Source: Pleomorphomonas sp. (GTDB lineage Bacteria > Pseudomonadota > Alphaproteobacteria > Rhizobiales > Pleomorphomonadaceae). From it: a stretch of 56,365 bases of DNA. How positions within the stretch are numbered: position 1 is the stretch's first letter; the number at the start of each line of letters is the position of its first letter. A program made the translations under genes and the position numbers. Location: positions 1 through 56,365 of the forward strand of contig JARKNW010000153.1 of assembly GCA_029976075.1 (NCBI GenBank), written 5' to 3'. Below are positions 47,316 through 56,091 of this stretch, piece by piece. Below the pieces are notes generated by a model. It saw only the letters and a list, made by a program, of their open reading frames with translations. It was not told where the DNA came from and ran no database searches.

Positions 47316-49388
47316 ATGTCAGGACATACCGGAACAACCGCCAGCGGCAGAGCATCCGGCCCCCGTTGCGTTGCCATCGTGGGGCCACACGGCAGCGGCA
47401 AGACGACGCTGCTCGAAGCAATCCTCGAGCGGACGGGGGCAATTCCGAAGGCCGGCAATGTGGCAGCAGGCACCAGTGTCGGTGACCGTTCGAAGGAGGC
47501 GCGCGCCCACGGAATGGGTGTCGACCTCAATGCGGCCGATGCCGAGTTCCTCGGCGACCGTTACACCTTCCTCGATTGCCCAGGTTTCGTCGAGTTCGCC
47601 TTCGAGATGCAGCCAGTCCTCGCCGTGGCCGACGTGGCGGTTGTGGTTTGCGAGGCAGACGAAAAGAAGATTCCGGCGCTGCAGCTCGTCCTTCGCCAGC
47701 TCGAAGTCGCCGGCGTTCCGCATGTGCTGTTCGTCAACAAGATCGACAAGGCCGACGCGACACTACGCGACACTCTGAAGCTGATGCAGTCGGCGTCGAC
47801 CACCCCCCTGGTCCTGCGCCAGATCCCGATCTGGAAGGATGGCATCACCATCGGCACGATCGAGCTGGCACTTGAGCGCGCCCTGGTCTACCGCGAGCAT
47901 GCCGAAAGCCAGGAAGTGCCCATTCCCTCCGATCATCAGGCGGACGAACTGGCCGCTCGCTATGAAATGCTTGAGCGCCTCGCCGATTATGATGACAATC
48001 TGATGGAGGAACTGCTGTCCGATGTGGCACCCGACCGCAGCCAGATTTTCCAGGACCTGCGCAAGGAGATGCGCTCAGGTCAGATCACGCCAGTTTTCAT
48101 TGGTTCGGCAGAGCGCGGCAACGGCGTTACCCGCCTGTTGAAAGCCTTGCGCCATGACGCTGCCGGTATCGAGGAAACGCGCGCCCGTTTGGGCCTTACC
48201 CCCGGAGCCGATGCCATCGTCCAGGTCGCCAAGACGGTACAGACCTCGCATGCCGGCAAGCTGTCCATTGTTCGTGTGCTGTCGGGCAAGCTGACCGACG
48301 GCGTGGCACTGACGGCCGCCGATGGCAATGTCGGTCGCGTATCCGGTCTCTATGCGCTGGGAACGGGAACGCCGACCAAGATTGCCGAAGCCGCATCCGG
48401 TGCGGTGGTCGGCATCGGCAAGGTTGACCCAGCCGAGACCGGCTCGACACTCACATCCGGCAAGACTTCGCCGAAGGAGCTCGCTCCGCTCGCCCCGCCG
48501 CCGCCGGTCATTTCCATGGTGGTGGCATCGAAGGAAGCCAAGGACGACGTCAAGCTATCGACGGCGCTCAGTCGTCTTGCCGAAGAAGATCCGTCGCTGG
48601 TGGTCATTCAGGATGCCGACACGGCCGAAACACGTATCGAGGGGCAGGGGGAAATGCACCTGCGCGTCCAGCTCGAGCGCCTGCAGAACCGGTTTGGCGT
48701 CTCGGTGGTGACGCGCGACCCGATCATTCCCTATCGGGAGACCATCAAATCGTCGACCACCGTGCGCGGCCGCCACAAGAAGCAATCGGGTGGTCACGGT
48801 CAGTTTGGCGATTGCGTGCTGACCATCGAGCCGCAGGAGCGAGGCAAGGGCTTCACCTTTGCCGAAGTGGTAACCGGTGGCGCGGTTCCCAAGAACTTCT
48901 TCCCGGCAATCGAGGAGGGTGTTGTGGACAGCCTGAAGCGTGGTGCGTTGGGCTTCCCGCTGGTCGACGTCAAGGTGACGTTGTCCGATGGTTCGTTCCA
49001 CCCGGTCGACAGCTCGGACATGGCCTTCAAGACGGCTGCCGGCATTGGCATGCGGGAAGGTCTGCCACAATGCTCGCCGGTGTTGTTGGAGCCGATCCTG
49101 AAGGTGAAGTTCTATGGGCCGAGCGATTTCACAGCCCGCGTCAACCAGATCGTCACCGGTCGGCGTGGCCAGCTCCTCGGTTTCGACGGTCGTGAAGGCT
49201 GGCAAGGCTGGGACGTCACGGAGGCTCTGATCCCGCAGGCCGAGATGGGCATGCTGATTGTCGAACTGCGATCGGCAACTGCAGGCGTCGGCACCTTCGA
49301 AGCTGCCTTCGATCATCTGCAGGAAATCACCGGCCCTGTGGCTCAGAAGGTGGTCGAGAAGCGCAAGGGCGAACTTGCCGCCGCTTGA
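47316..49388 (+). CDS. EF-G-like translational GTPase paralogue
   Basis: A 690-residue relative of elongation factor G with all domains in order: G domain (18-270), domain II, domain III, domain IV (GRHKKQSGGHGQFGDC near residue 488) and domain V. G1 is GPHGSGKT (23-30) and G4 NKID (141-144). Switch regions differ from true EF-G: the ERGITI threonine region reads ARAHGMGVDLN, and the DTPGH motif reads DCPGF (87-91), so the histidine that positions water for hydrolysis is replaced by Phe. Such EF-G-like proteins are widespread in Alphaproteobacteria but their role is not established. The true fusA is not in the window. It is an isolated gene with its own leader. Confidence 0.88.
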   Translation: MSGHTGTTASGRASGPRCVAIVGPHGSGKTTLLEAILERTGAIPKAGNVAAGTSVGDRSKEARAHGMGVDLNAADAEFLGDRYTFLDCPGFVEFAFEMQPVLAVADVAVVVCEADEKKIPALQLVLRQLEVAGVPHVLFVNKIDKADATLRDTLKLMQSASTTPLVLRQIPIWKDGITIGTIELALERALVYREHAESQEVPIPSDHQADELAARYEMLERLADYDDNLMEELLSDVAPDRSQIFQDLRKEMRSGQITPVFIGSAERGNGVTRLLKALRHDAAGIEETRARLGLTPGADAIVQVAKTVQTSHAGKLSIVRVLSGKLTDGVALTAADGNVGRVSGLYALGTGTPTKIAEAASGAVVGIGKVDPAETGSTLTSGKTSPKELAPLAPPPPVISMVVASKEAKDDVKLSTALSRLAEEDPSLVVIQDADTAETRIEGQGEMHLRVQLERLQNRFGVSVVTRDPIIPYRETIKSSTTVRGRHKKQSGGHGQFGDCVLTIEPQERGKGFTFAEVVTGGAVPKNFFPAIEEGVVDSLKRGALGFPLVDVKVTLSDGSFHPVDSSDMAFKTAAGIGMREGLPQCSPVLLEPILKVKFYGPSDFTARVNQIVTGRRGQLLGFDGREGWQGWDVTEALIPQAEMGMLIVELRSATAGVGTFEAAFDHLQEITGPVAQKVVEKRKGELAAA

Positions 49389-49411
49389 GTTCTCTCGAAG
49401 AAAGCAAAAGA

Positions 49412-49440
49412 GGGGGCGCTTCGGCGCCCCCGGCTGTTTC
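49412..49440. terminator. bidirectional UUCG terminator between the EF-G-like gene and pflA
   Basis: GGGGGCGC-TTCG-GCGCCCCC (49412-49431) lies between the two convergent stops. The plus strand continues GGCTGTTTC; the minus strand continues TCTTTTGC. It probably serves both genes. Confidence 0.75.
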
Positions 49441-49458
49441 TAGACTGAACGATATTTG

Positions 49459-50286
49459 TCAGCCGGCCTTCAGGCCGTAGCTGCGGAAGATCGAGCGCAC
49501 TTGTTCGACCAGCTCGCTTGACGGCGGCTCGGTGTCAGCCAGCTTGTAGTCGCGGCCGCATTCCTTCCATTTGAATTCGCCGAGTTTGTGGAAGGGCAGC
49601 ACGTCAACACGTTCGACCACGCCGAGCTCGGCTGCGAAGGCGGCAAGCCCCCCGATTTCATCGAGCTTGTCGGTCAGGCCCGGTACCAGCACGTAGCGCA
49701 GCCAGATCTTCTTGCCGAGAGCCGACAGGCGGCGGGCAAAGTCGAGCGTCGGCTGCAACTGGGCACCGGTCACCTCGAAATAGGTTTCCTCGGTGAACGC
49801 CTTGATGTCGAGCAGCACCAGGTCGATGTCCTCTAGCATCTCGTCGGACACGCGCTTGCCGAGGAAGCCGGAGGTGTCGAGCGCGGTGTGAAGACCCATC
49901 GCCTTGGCGGCGTGGAAGATCTCGGCGGTGAACTCTACCTGCGTCAGCGGCTCGCCGCCGGTGATGGTGATGCCGCCCTTGGCGCGCTTCAGGAAGTTGG
50001 AGTAGCTGGCCATTTCGGCAACGATCTCGTTGACCGAGGTCTGCTTGCCCTTGCGCATGTGCCAGGTATCAGGGTTGTGGCAGTACTGGCAGCGGAGCGG
50101 GCAGCCAGATACGAACAGCACGTACCGGATACCCGGCCCGTCGACGGCGCCACCGGCTTCCTTGGAGTGAACGAAGCCGTGGGCCACGGGACGGCGGGCG
50201 GGGTGGGCATGCCCGCCTTCGGCGTGGACGACCGGGGCGCCGCCGTGGGCGTCCCGGAGGTCGAGGAGGTTAGTTTGATGCGCCAT
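49459..50286 (-). CDS. pflA: pyruvate formate-lyase activating enzyme
   Basis: Radical SAM enzyme that makes the glycyl radical on PflB. The 4Fe-4S motif CPLRCQYC (C-x3-C-x2-C) is followed by [11 protein letters not shown]. The adenosylmethionine region [13 protein letters not shown] and the late motif [12 protein letters not shown] are in place. The core starts at [19 protein letters not shown]; before it lies an unusual extension of about 36 residues rich in His, Ala and Gly ([20 protein letters not shown]). The ATG at 50286 overlaps the end of pflB by 17 bases; an in-frame start at 50307 is possible. No clear ribosome site is visible, so coupling to pflB is likely. Confidence 0.92.
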   Translation of the reverse strand: MAHQTNLLDLRDAHGGAPVVHAEGGHAHPARRPVAHGFVHSKEAGGAVDGPGIRYVLFVSGCPLRCQYCHNPDTWHMRKGKQTSVNEIVAEMASYSNFLKRAKGGITITGGEPLTQVEFTAEIFHAAKAMGLHTALDTSGFLGKRVSDEMLEDIDLVLLDIKAFTEETYFEVTGAQLQPTLDFARRLSALGKKIWLRYVLVPGLTDKLDEIGGLAAFAAELGVVERVDVLPFHKLGEFKWKECGRDYKLADTEPPSSELVEQVRSIFRSYGLKAG

Positions 50287-52555
50287 GGAAGGTCCGGCTG
50301 ATGACATCGAGCTGCTGCTCGCGCGTCAGCTTGATGAAGTTCACCGCGTAGCCCGACACGCGGATGGTCAGCTGCGGATAGAGCTCGGGATGCTCCATGG
50401 CGTCGACCAGCGTCTCGCGGTCGAATACGTTGACGTTGATGTGGTGACCGCCTTGCAGGAAGTAACCGCTGAGCAGGTTATCGAGGTTGTTCACACGATC
50501 CTCGTCCGTCGAGCCAAGAGCCGACGGAACGATCGAGAAGGTGTAGCTGATGCCATCCTGGGCATGGGCGTAGGGCAGCTTGGCCACTGAGGCCATTGAA
50601 GCGACGGCGCCGTTCTTGTCGCGGCCGTGCATCGGGTTGGCACCCGGTGCGAAGGGCACGCCAGCCTTGCGGCCATCAGGCGTGTTGCCGGTCTTCTTGC
50701 CATAGACGACGTTGGACGTGATCGTCAGGATCGACTGCGTCGGCATGGCGTTGCGATAGGTCTTGTGCTTGCGGATGCAGCCCATGAACGTCTCGGTCAG
50801 CCAGACGGCGATCTCGTCGACCCGGTCGTCGTTATTGCCGAAGGCAGGATACTCGCCTTCAATCTCGAAGTCGGTGGCGAGACCGCGCTCGTCGCGGATG
50901 ATCTTGACCTTGGCGTGCTTGATGGCGCTGAGGCTGTCGGCGGCAACCGACAGACCGGCGATGCCGCAGGCCATGGTCCTGAGGATGTCGCGGTCATGCA
51001 GCGCCATCTCGATCCGCTCGTACATGTACTTGTCGTGCATGTAGTGGATGGAGTTGAGGGCGTTGACGTAGACGCGGGCGAGCCACTCCATCATCGGAAG
51101 GAGCTTGGCCTTGACGTCCTCGAATTCCAGGTAGTCGCCGACCACCGGGGCGAGGGCAGGGCCGACCTGCGCGCCGCTCTTTTCATCGCGACCGCCGTTG
51201 ATCGCGTAGAGCAGCGTCTTGGCGAGGTTGGCACGGGCGCCGAAGAACTGCATCTGCTTGCCGATGCGCATGGCGGAGACACAGCAGGCGATGCCGTAGT
51301 CGTCGCCCCAATAGGGGCGCATCAGGTCGTCGTTCTCATACTGGATCGACGAAGTCTTGATGGAGGTCTCCGCGCAGAAGTCGCGGAAACCCTTCGGCAG
51401 ATGCTCGGACCAGAGCACGGTGAGGTTCGGCTCGGGAGCCGGCCCCAGGGTGTTCAGCGTGTTCAGCATGCGGAAGGAAGACTTGGTCACCAGAGGCCGG
51501 CCGTCGATGGCCATGCCGCCGATGGACTCGGTCACCCAGGTCGGGTCGCCCGAGAACAGCTGATCGTATTCCGGCGTCCTGAGGAAGCGGACGATGCGGA
51601 GCTTCATCACGAAGTGATCGAACAGCTCCTGCGCTTCGGCCTCGTTGAGTTCGCCCTCAGTGATGTCGCGCTGGATGAAAATGTCGAGAAAGCTGGAGAC
51701 GCGGCCGAGAGACATGGCGGCGCCATTGGCTTCCTTCACCGCTGCGAGATAGGCCAGGTAGGTCCACTGTACCGCTTCGCGGCCATTCAGGGCCGGGCGG
51801 GTGAGGTCGAAGCCGTAGATCTCGCCAAGCTTGACGAGCTCTTTCAATGCCTTGATCTGCTCGGAAGTTTCTTCGCGAGCGCGCAGCACCTCCTCGTCGA
51901 TGGTGGCGAGTTCGAAGCTCTTGAGCTGGGCCTGCTTGTCCTCGATCAGACGATTGACGCCATAAAGGGCGACGCGGCGATAATCGCCGATGATGCGGCC
52001 GCGGCCATAGGCATCGGGGAGACCGGTGATGATGCCGGACTTGCGGCAGGCCAGCATCTCCGGCGTGTAGACGTCGAAGACCGCATCGTTGTGGGTCTTG
52101 CGCAGCTTGGGGAACACCTTGTCGAGCGAGGTGTCAGCCTTGAAGCCGTAGGCCTCGAGACCGTTCTTGACCATGCGGTAGCCGCCGAACGGCATGATGG
52201 CGCGCTTCAACGGCGCGTCGGTCTGAAGCCCGACGATCTGCTCCAGATCCTCGGCGATGTAGCCGGCCCGGTGCGACGTGATGGAGGAGGGGGTTGAGAC
52301 GTCGACGTCCAAAACGCCGCCCTTGTCGCGCTCGGCCTTGAGATGAACCTTCAGCTTTTCCCAAAGGTCGGCTGTGCGTGGCGTGATGCCGGCGAGGAAG
52401 CGGGCGTCGCCCTCGTAAGGGGTGACATTGGCGATGATGAAGCTGCGGACGTCGATATCACGCGTCCAGGTTCCAGGAAGAAAGCCGCGCCAGGGGTCCT
52501 GGGCGGAAAGCTCCGTATCGAGGGTATCGAACGGTTCGCGCGCATAGACGTTCAT
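50270..52555 (-). CDS. pflB: formate C-acetyltransferase (pyruvate formate-lyase)
   Basis: Anaerobic enzyme that splits pyruvate with CoA into acetyl-CoA and formate. The 761 residues have the usual length. The catalytic Cys pair is in [14 protein letters not shown] near residue 420, and the glycyl-radical site is in the C-terminal [11 protein letters not shown] (Gly near residue 736). The PFL domain and pyruvate-binding residues around them appear conserved. The start ATG has GGAGAG seven bases upstream. The gene is upstream of pflA with overlapping ends. Its long leader (704 bases to focA) holds several inverted repeats and is probably the oxygen- or carbon-responsive control region. Confidence 0.97.
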   Translation of the reverse strand: MNVYAREPFDTLDTELSAQDPWRGFLPGTWTRDIDVRSFIIANVTPYEGDARFLAGITPRTADLWEKLKVHLKAERDKGGVLDVDVSTPSSITSHRAGYIAEDLEQIVGLQTDAPLKRAIMPFGGYRMVKNGLEAYGFKADTSLDKVFPKLRKTHNDAVFDVYTPEMLACRKSGIITGLPDAYGRGRIIGDYRRVALYGVNRLIEDKQAQLKSFELATIDEEVLRAREETSEQIKALKELVKLGEIYGFDLTRPALNGREAVQWTYLAYLAAVKEANGAAMSLGRVSSFLDIFIQRDITEGELNEAEAQELFDHFVMKLRIVRFLRTPEYDQLFSGDPTWVTESIGGMAIDGRPLVTKSSFRMLNTLNTLGPAPEPNLTVLWSEHLPKGFRDFCAETSIKTSSIQYENDDLMRPYWGDDYGIACCVSAMRIGKQMQFFGARANLAKTLLYAINGGRDEKSGAQVGPALAPVVGDYLEFEDVKAKLLPMMEWLARVYVNALNSIHYMHDKYMYERIEMALHDRDILRTMACGIAGLSVAADSLSAIKHAKVKIIRDERGLATDFEIEGEYPAFGNNDDRVDEIAVWLTETFMGCIRKHKTYRNAMPTQSILTITSNVVYGKKTGNTPDGRKAGVPFAPGANPMHGRDKNGAVASMASVAKLPYAHAQDGISYTFSIVPSALGSTDEDRVNNLDNLLSGYFLQGGHHINVNVFDRETLVDAMEHPELYPQLTIRVSGYAVNFIKLTREQQLDVISRTFHGASN

Positions 52556-52657
52556 GGCTTTCTCTCCAGTTTTGTCACCAGCTCGATGGCCGGAAAGTTA
52601 TGCGTCCGAGAACGTATAACATAAATCACTTACGTGGTCCTGCGAAATCAGGGTGAT

Positions 52658-52674
52658 TTGCAAGCGCTTCGCAA
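52658..52674. promoter_or_regulatory. palindromic site upstream of pflB (candidate operator)
   Basis: TTGCAAGCGCTTCGCAA centres on the 8-bp palindrome AAGCGCTT. It resembles LacI/GalR-family operators but has one extra base in the right arm. It is about 100 bases upstream of the pflB start. Confidence 0.4.
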
Positions 52675-52861
52675 CCTTCATGTAATATATGAGTTCAAAG
52701 GTTAAGTAAGTAATCCTGCGCTATTGCCGGGCTTCTTCATGGGCTCTGCACAGACTGACGATCAGCATCCTGTAAGCGGCATACTTCTTTTGGTTGAGTC
52801 CCGCCGTTCTCTCTCTGCAGCAAGGCCTTCTGGTGCTAAAAGTAGATAGAAGACTGAAACC

Positions 52862-52896
52862 TTTTAAAAATCAGCTGAATAGTGCGATTTTTAAAA
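52862..52896. promoter_or_regulatory. A+T-rich perfect inverted repeat in the pflB-focA gap
   Basis: TTTTAAAAATC (52862-52872) and GATTTTTAAAA (52886-52896) are perfect 11-bp arms around AGCTGAATAGTGC. The local base composition is far from the genome average. It is about 300 bases upstream of pflB and 360 bases downstream of the focA stop. The remainder of 52556-53259 has no gene I can support. Confidence 0.45.
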
Positions 52897-52995
52897 ATAT
52901 GAATGAAAACAGCCAATTTTATGGGAACGAGCGGTTGATCAAACTGCGCCGCTGATGCCGGGAGGGCTACCTTCTGACTCTATTCTGTACAACTA

Positions 52996-53027
52996 AAAAG
53001 AGAAGGCCCCGGTTGGGGCCCTCTCCA
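52996..53027 (-). terminator. minus-strand intrinsic terminator in the pflB-focA gap
   Basis: On the minus strand a GGCCCC-AACC-GGGGCC stem (53005-53020 on the plus strand, with weaker flanking GAGAG/CTTCTC pairing) is followed by TTCTCTTTTTAG. It would end transcription coming from focA, about 240 bases after its stop. Confidence 0.65.
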
Positions 53028-53156
53028 TCCTGGCGGGTCGATTGCCCGAGCCATGCAGGCTTGCGGATCTGTGTTGCGGTTCATGCAGCGCCGGTCGCTC
53101 GAACAATTCCAAATGGTTATCCGTTGCGGGAAGACCTGCCCTGCACTCCACGCGGT

Positions 53157-53264
53157 TCTAGAGTATCATCCGACCGGAGTGAAACGAGGTTCGATAAGAT
53201 GATGCTTATGAAGCAGAAGCTTATAGCGCCGATCTGATTCAATCAGATCGGACAGCGCTCTAAG
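53157..53264. repeat. Rhizobiales-type intergenic palindromic mosaic element
   Basis: The element runs from TCTAGAG to GCTCTAAG. It contains AGAGTATCATC (53161-53171) facing GATGATGCTT, then a perfect 11-bp inverted repeat, CCGATCTGATT-C-AATCAGATCGG (53229-53251). This layout, with GAGC/GCTC outer ends and the GATCTGATTCAATCAGATC core, resembles dispersed intergenic repeats common in Hyphomicrobiales genomes. Its right end covers the focA stop codon. No transposase is nearby. Confidence 0.55.
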
Positions 53265-54129
53265 ACCGTAGCGGCGTCAGCCCACCCAAAGCCTTGCGGT
53301 AAACGAGCCAGTAGATGCCGCCGACGAATCCGGCACCTCCGACAATGTTGCCGAGCGTGGCGGGAACGATGTTGTGAATGATCGCTCCAACGGTCAGGAC
53401 CGAAACATCGATACCTTCCGGAACATGCCCGGTCTGAACCAACAGCCATGCGTAGGGCAGAATGAACATGTTGGCGACGCAGTGCTCGAAGCCTGCTGCA
53501 ATGAAGGCTGTCACGGGCAAGACCATGCCGAACAGCTTGTCGGTTACCGAGCGGCCGGCATAGCTCAGCCAAACCGCCAGACAGACCAGGATGTTGCAGA
53601 GGATACCCTTGAAGAAGATGGTCACGGCATCGGGTGCCACCTTTCCAACAGCCAGCTTGATCAGCCCATTGCCAAAGCCATCGTTGTTCAGGGCGGCTGT
53701 GTGCGCCATGTAAACGAGGAAGACGAGGCCGAGCGCACCCAGAAGATTGCCAACCCAGATGATTGCCCAGTTGCGCAGGACTTCGATGGTGCGAAGCTGG
53801 TGGTTCGCCCAAGCCATGATGATCAGGCAGTTGCCGGTAAACAGTTCGGCCCCGCCGATCATGACCAGCGCCAGGCCAAGAGTAAACACCAGGCCGCCGA
53901 GCAAACGCTGGGCGGCGAAACCGAGCGTGGGGTCTGCCAGCACGATCCCGAAGAAGAGCGCGCCAAGACCGATCGACCCTCCGGCGACGACCGCCAGTGC
54001 TCCGCTGGCCAGCGTCGGCATGCGAGCCTTCTTGACGCCGAGCTTTTCGACCTTGTCCTGGATTTCGGCTGGTGCATAGGCGTCGAGGCCGAGAAGTGCG
54101 TTGGCCTGTCCAGGCGTATTGTCCGCCAT
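53260..54129 (-). CDS. focA: formate/nitrite channel FocA family
   Basis: Pentameric FNT-family channel of 289 residues with six membrane helices. Features include GALFFGIVLADPTLGFAAQRL near residue 55, the ELFTGNCLIIMAWANHQLR segment (first broken helix region), NWAIIWVGNLLGA, and FIAAGFEHCVANMF (near residue 210) with the pore histidine of FocA. It would export formate made by PflB, encoded next on the same strand 704 bases away; the wide gap and a terminator suggest separate promoters. Nitrite is an alternative substrate, but the pfl context favours formate. A repeat overlaps its stop. Confidence 0.9.
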   Translation of the reverse strand: MADNTPGQANALLGLDAYAPAEIQDKVEKLGVKKARMPTLASGALAVVAGGSIGLGALFFGIVLADPTLGFAAQRLLGGLVFTLGLALVMIGGAELFTGNCLIIMAWANHQLRTIEVLRNWAIIWVGNLLGALGLVFLVYMAHTAALNNDGFGNGLIKLAVGKVAPDAVTIFFKGILCNILVCLAVWLSYAGRSVTDKLFGMVLPVTAFIAAGFEHCVANMFILPYAWLLVQTGHVPEGIDVSVLTVGAIIHNIVPATLGNIVGGAGFVGGIYWLVYRKALGGLTPLRS

Positions 54130-54358
54130 TTGGGGTGTCTCCGGTTCAACTTATCTCGCGTCAGCGATACCGACCGGCGTCCAAATGTAAAGAGGAGAGA
54201 AATGCGAAGGTTTCCAACGGGACAACAACGTCCCAGTCTGTTGATCCGGACTAGCGATCCAACAGGCATCAAGATGGCGGTATTTGGAACGGTGCTCCCA
54301 ACTCGTTGCCGTCCCGGCATATGGACGCGCACCGGGGCGAACTTGACTCTGAGCGGAT

Positions 54359-54379
54359 GCGCCTGCCTTCAGCAGGCGC
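54359..54379 (-). terminator. hairpin after pyk
   Basis: GCGCCTGC (54359-54366) pairs with GCAGGCGC (54372-54379) 12 bases past the pyk stop on the minus strand. No U-run follows. It is a probable but weak 3' end signal. Confidence 0.45.
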
Positions 54380-54391
54380 CTTCTCCCGACA

Positions 54392-55855
54392 TCAAAAAGC
54401 CGCTTCGCCGACGGTGACGATGCGCAACACGTTCGTCGATCCCGGCACGCCCTCGCCAGCGGTGACAACAAGCGTATCTCCAAGCGCTGCGATGCCAAGA
54501 TCGCGGGCCAACGCAACGCCGCAGTTCACTTTGTCCTGGAAACGGCGGAACAGAGGGCTTGGAACGACCAGGACGCCATAGGCCAGCATAAGCTTGCGCG
54601 TCTTGATGAGGTCCGGTGTTACGCAAAGCACCGGTACGCCCGGACGCTCGCGAGTGACGCGCAGTGTCGTCGAGCCGGTGGCGGTGAATGTGACGATCGC
54701 CTTGGCATCGAGCGCACCGGCGATCTGCTTGGCGGCGTGAGTGATGGCGTCCGATGACGTCTCCGCCCCGAACGGCAGCCGCTGCGCTTCGATGATCTGA
54801 CGGTAAAGCGGATCATGCTCGACGCGCTGGGCGATGCTGTCCATGATGGCGACGGCGGGAACCGGATAGGCGCCGGCAGCCGTCTCGGCAGAAAGCATCA
54901 CCGCGTCGGCGCCATCGAACACGGCGGTGGCGACGTCGGAGGCCTCGGCGCGCGTCGGTGCTGGGTTGGTGACCATCGATTCCAGCATCTGCGTGGCGAC
55001 GATCACTGGCTTGCCAGCTTGGCGTGCCTCGCGGACGATGCGCTTCTGCAGCGTCGGCACGTCTTCCGGGCGCATCTCCACGCCAAGGTCGCCGCGCGCC
55101 ACCATGACGCCATCGGCAAGCTCGATGATGGCGCTGAGGCTGTCGATCGCCTGCGGTTTTTCGATCTTGGCGAGCAGTGCCGCCCGGCCGCCGATGAGCC
55201 CGCGCGCCTCTACGAGGTCTTCAGGGCGCTGGACGAAGGAAAGGGCTACCCAATCCACGCCGAGATCGAGCGCAAACGCAAGGTCCTTGCGATCCTTGGG
55301 CGTCAATGCCGACAGCGGCAGCACCACGTCCGGAACGTTGACGCCCTTGCGGTTGGACAAGGCGCGACCACTGACAACAGTGGTTACCGCGTGGTCGCTG
55401 GCGCAACTCACGACATGCAGGCGAACCCGGCCATCATCCAGGAGTACGTCTGTATCGGGCTTGAGAGCCGCGAAAATCTCCGGGTGCGGCAGTCCGACGC
55501 GGTTCGTATCGCCTGGTTCGGTGGAGAGATCGAGGCGGAATGTCTGCCCTTCGACGAGGTCGATCGAGCCGTCGGCAAAGGTCGATATGCGCAGCTTCGG
55601 ACCTTGAAGGTCGGCCATGACGGCAATCGGCCGGCCTGTCTCGGTCTCCACCTGCCGAAGCATGTCAAAGCGAGCGCGGTGCTCATCGTGAGCCCCGTGG
55701 CTGAAGTTGAGCCGAAACACGTCGGCACCAGCCGCGACCAGTTCCCGGATCACTTCAATGGTGCCGGAGGCTGGGCCGAGAGTTGCGACCACCTTGGTCT
55801 GACGCCGGCGGATTTTCGGATTGCTGCCCGTTCGCGATGATGCCGGCGCGCTCAT
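54392..55855 (-). CDS. pyk: pyruvate kinase
   Basis: Glycolytic enzyme that converts phosphoenolpyruvate and ADP to pyruvate and ATP. The 487 residues show TKVVATLGPASGTIEVIRELV, DVFRLNFSHGAHDEH, MADLQGPKLRI, the K+/Mg2+ and substrate segment LLAKIEKPQAIDSL (Lys and Glu), VMVARGDLGVEM, and PVIVATQMLESM. The C-terminal domain ends in EGVPGSTNVLRIVTVGE. The ATG at 55855 follows GGAGCAGAC and gives a normal N-terminus; an in-frame upstream extension to 55963 is not conserved. It lies between gap upstream and focA downstream on the same strand. Confidence 0.96.
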   Translation of the reverse strand: MSAPASSRTGSNPKIRRRQTKVVATLGPASGTIEVIRELVAAGADVFRLNFSHGAHDEHRARFDMLRQVETETGRPIAVMADLQGPKLRISTFADGSIDLVEGQTFRLDLSTEPGDTNRVGLPHPEIFAALKPDTDVLLDDGRVRLHVVSCASDHAVTTVVSGRALSNRKGVNVPDVVLPLSALTPKDRKDLAFALDLGVDWVALSFVQRPEDLVEARGLIGGRAALLAKIEKPQAIDSLSAIIELADGVMVARGDLGVEMRPEDVPTLQKRIVREARQAGKPVIVATQMLESMVTNPAPTRAEASDVATAVFDGADAVMLSAETAAGAYPVPAVAIMDSIAQRVEHDPLYRQIIEAQRLPFGAETSSDAITHAAKQIAGALDAKAIVTFTATGSTTLRVTRERPGVPVLCVTPDLIKTRKLMLAYGVLVVPSPLFRRFQDKVNCGVALARDLGIAALGDTLVVTAGEGVPGSTNVLRIVTVGEAAF

Positions 55856-56037
55856 GTCTGCTCCTTGACGTCTGTCGACCGTTGAACCGTCTGGCCGGAA
55901 AATCCCTATCGGTTTGGCCCTTAAGGGAAAGTCCTCGTCAGTGTTGCCTTCGTATACACACAAGGCCGCGGGGAGGGGAAGTGCGGCTTCTGTCGCGTTG
56001 CTGCAAGGCAGCCACGCAGACAGTTCTCGGCAGAGAA

Positions 56038-56066
56038 TAAAACAACCCCGCCTTTGCAGGCGGGGC
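56038..56066 (-). terminator. intrinsic terminator after gap
   Basis: CCCCGCC (56046-56052) pairs with GGCGGGG (56059-56065) around TTTGCA. On the minus strand it is followed by TTGTTTTATT. It is 26 bases after the gap stop and separates gap from pyk. Confidence 0.8.
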
Positions 56067-56091
56067 CATTGATTCTGAAGGTGGTTCTAAC

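Noticed and set aside
52935..52942. TTGATCAA as an FNR/FixK box for pflB
   Set aside because: The FNR consensus needs TTGAT and ATCAA separated by four bases. Here the halves are fused, and the site is about 380 bases from the pflB start.
53013..53237. Short plus-strand open frame between pflB and focA
   Set aside because: It runs through the palindromic element, has no ribosome site and no family resemblance.
54238..54265. Imperfect inverted repeat CTGTTGATC...GATCCAACAG between focA and pyk as an FNR-type or other operator
   Set aside because: The arms differ by an insertion, the spacing does not match FNR, and nothing else supports function.
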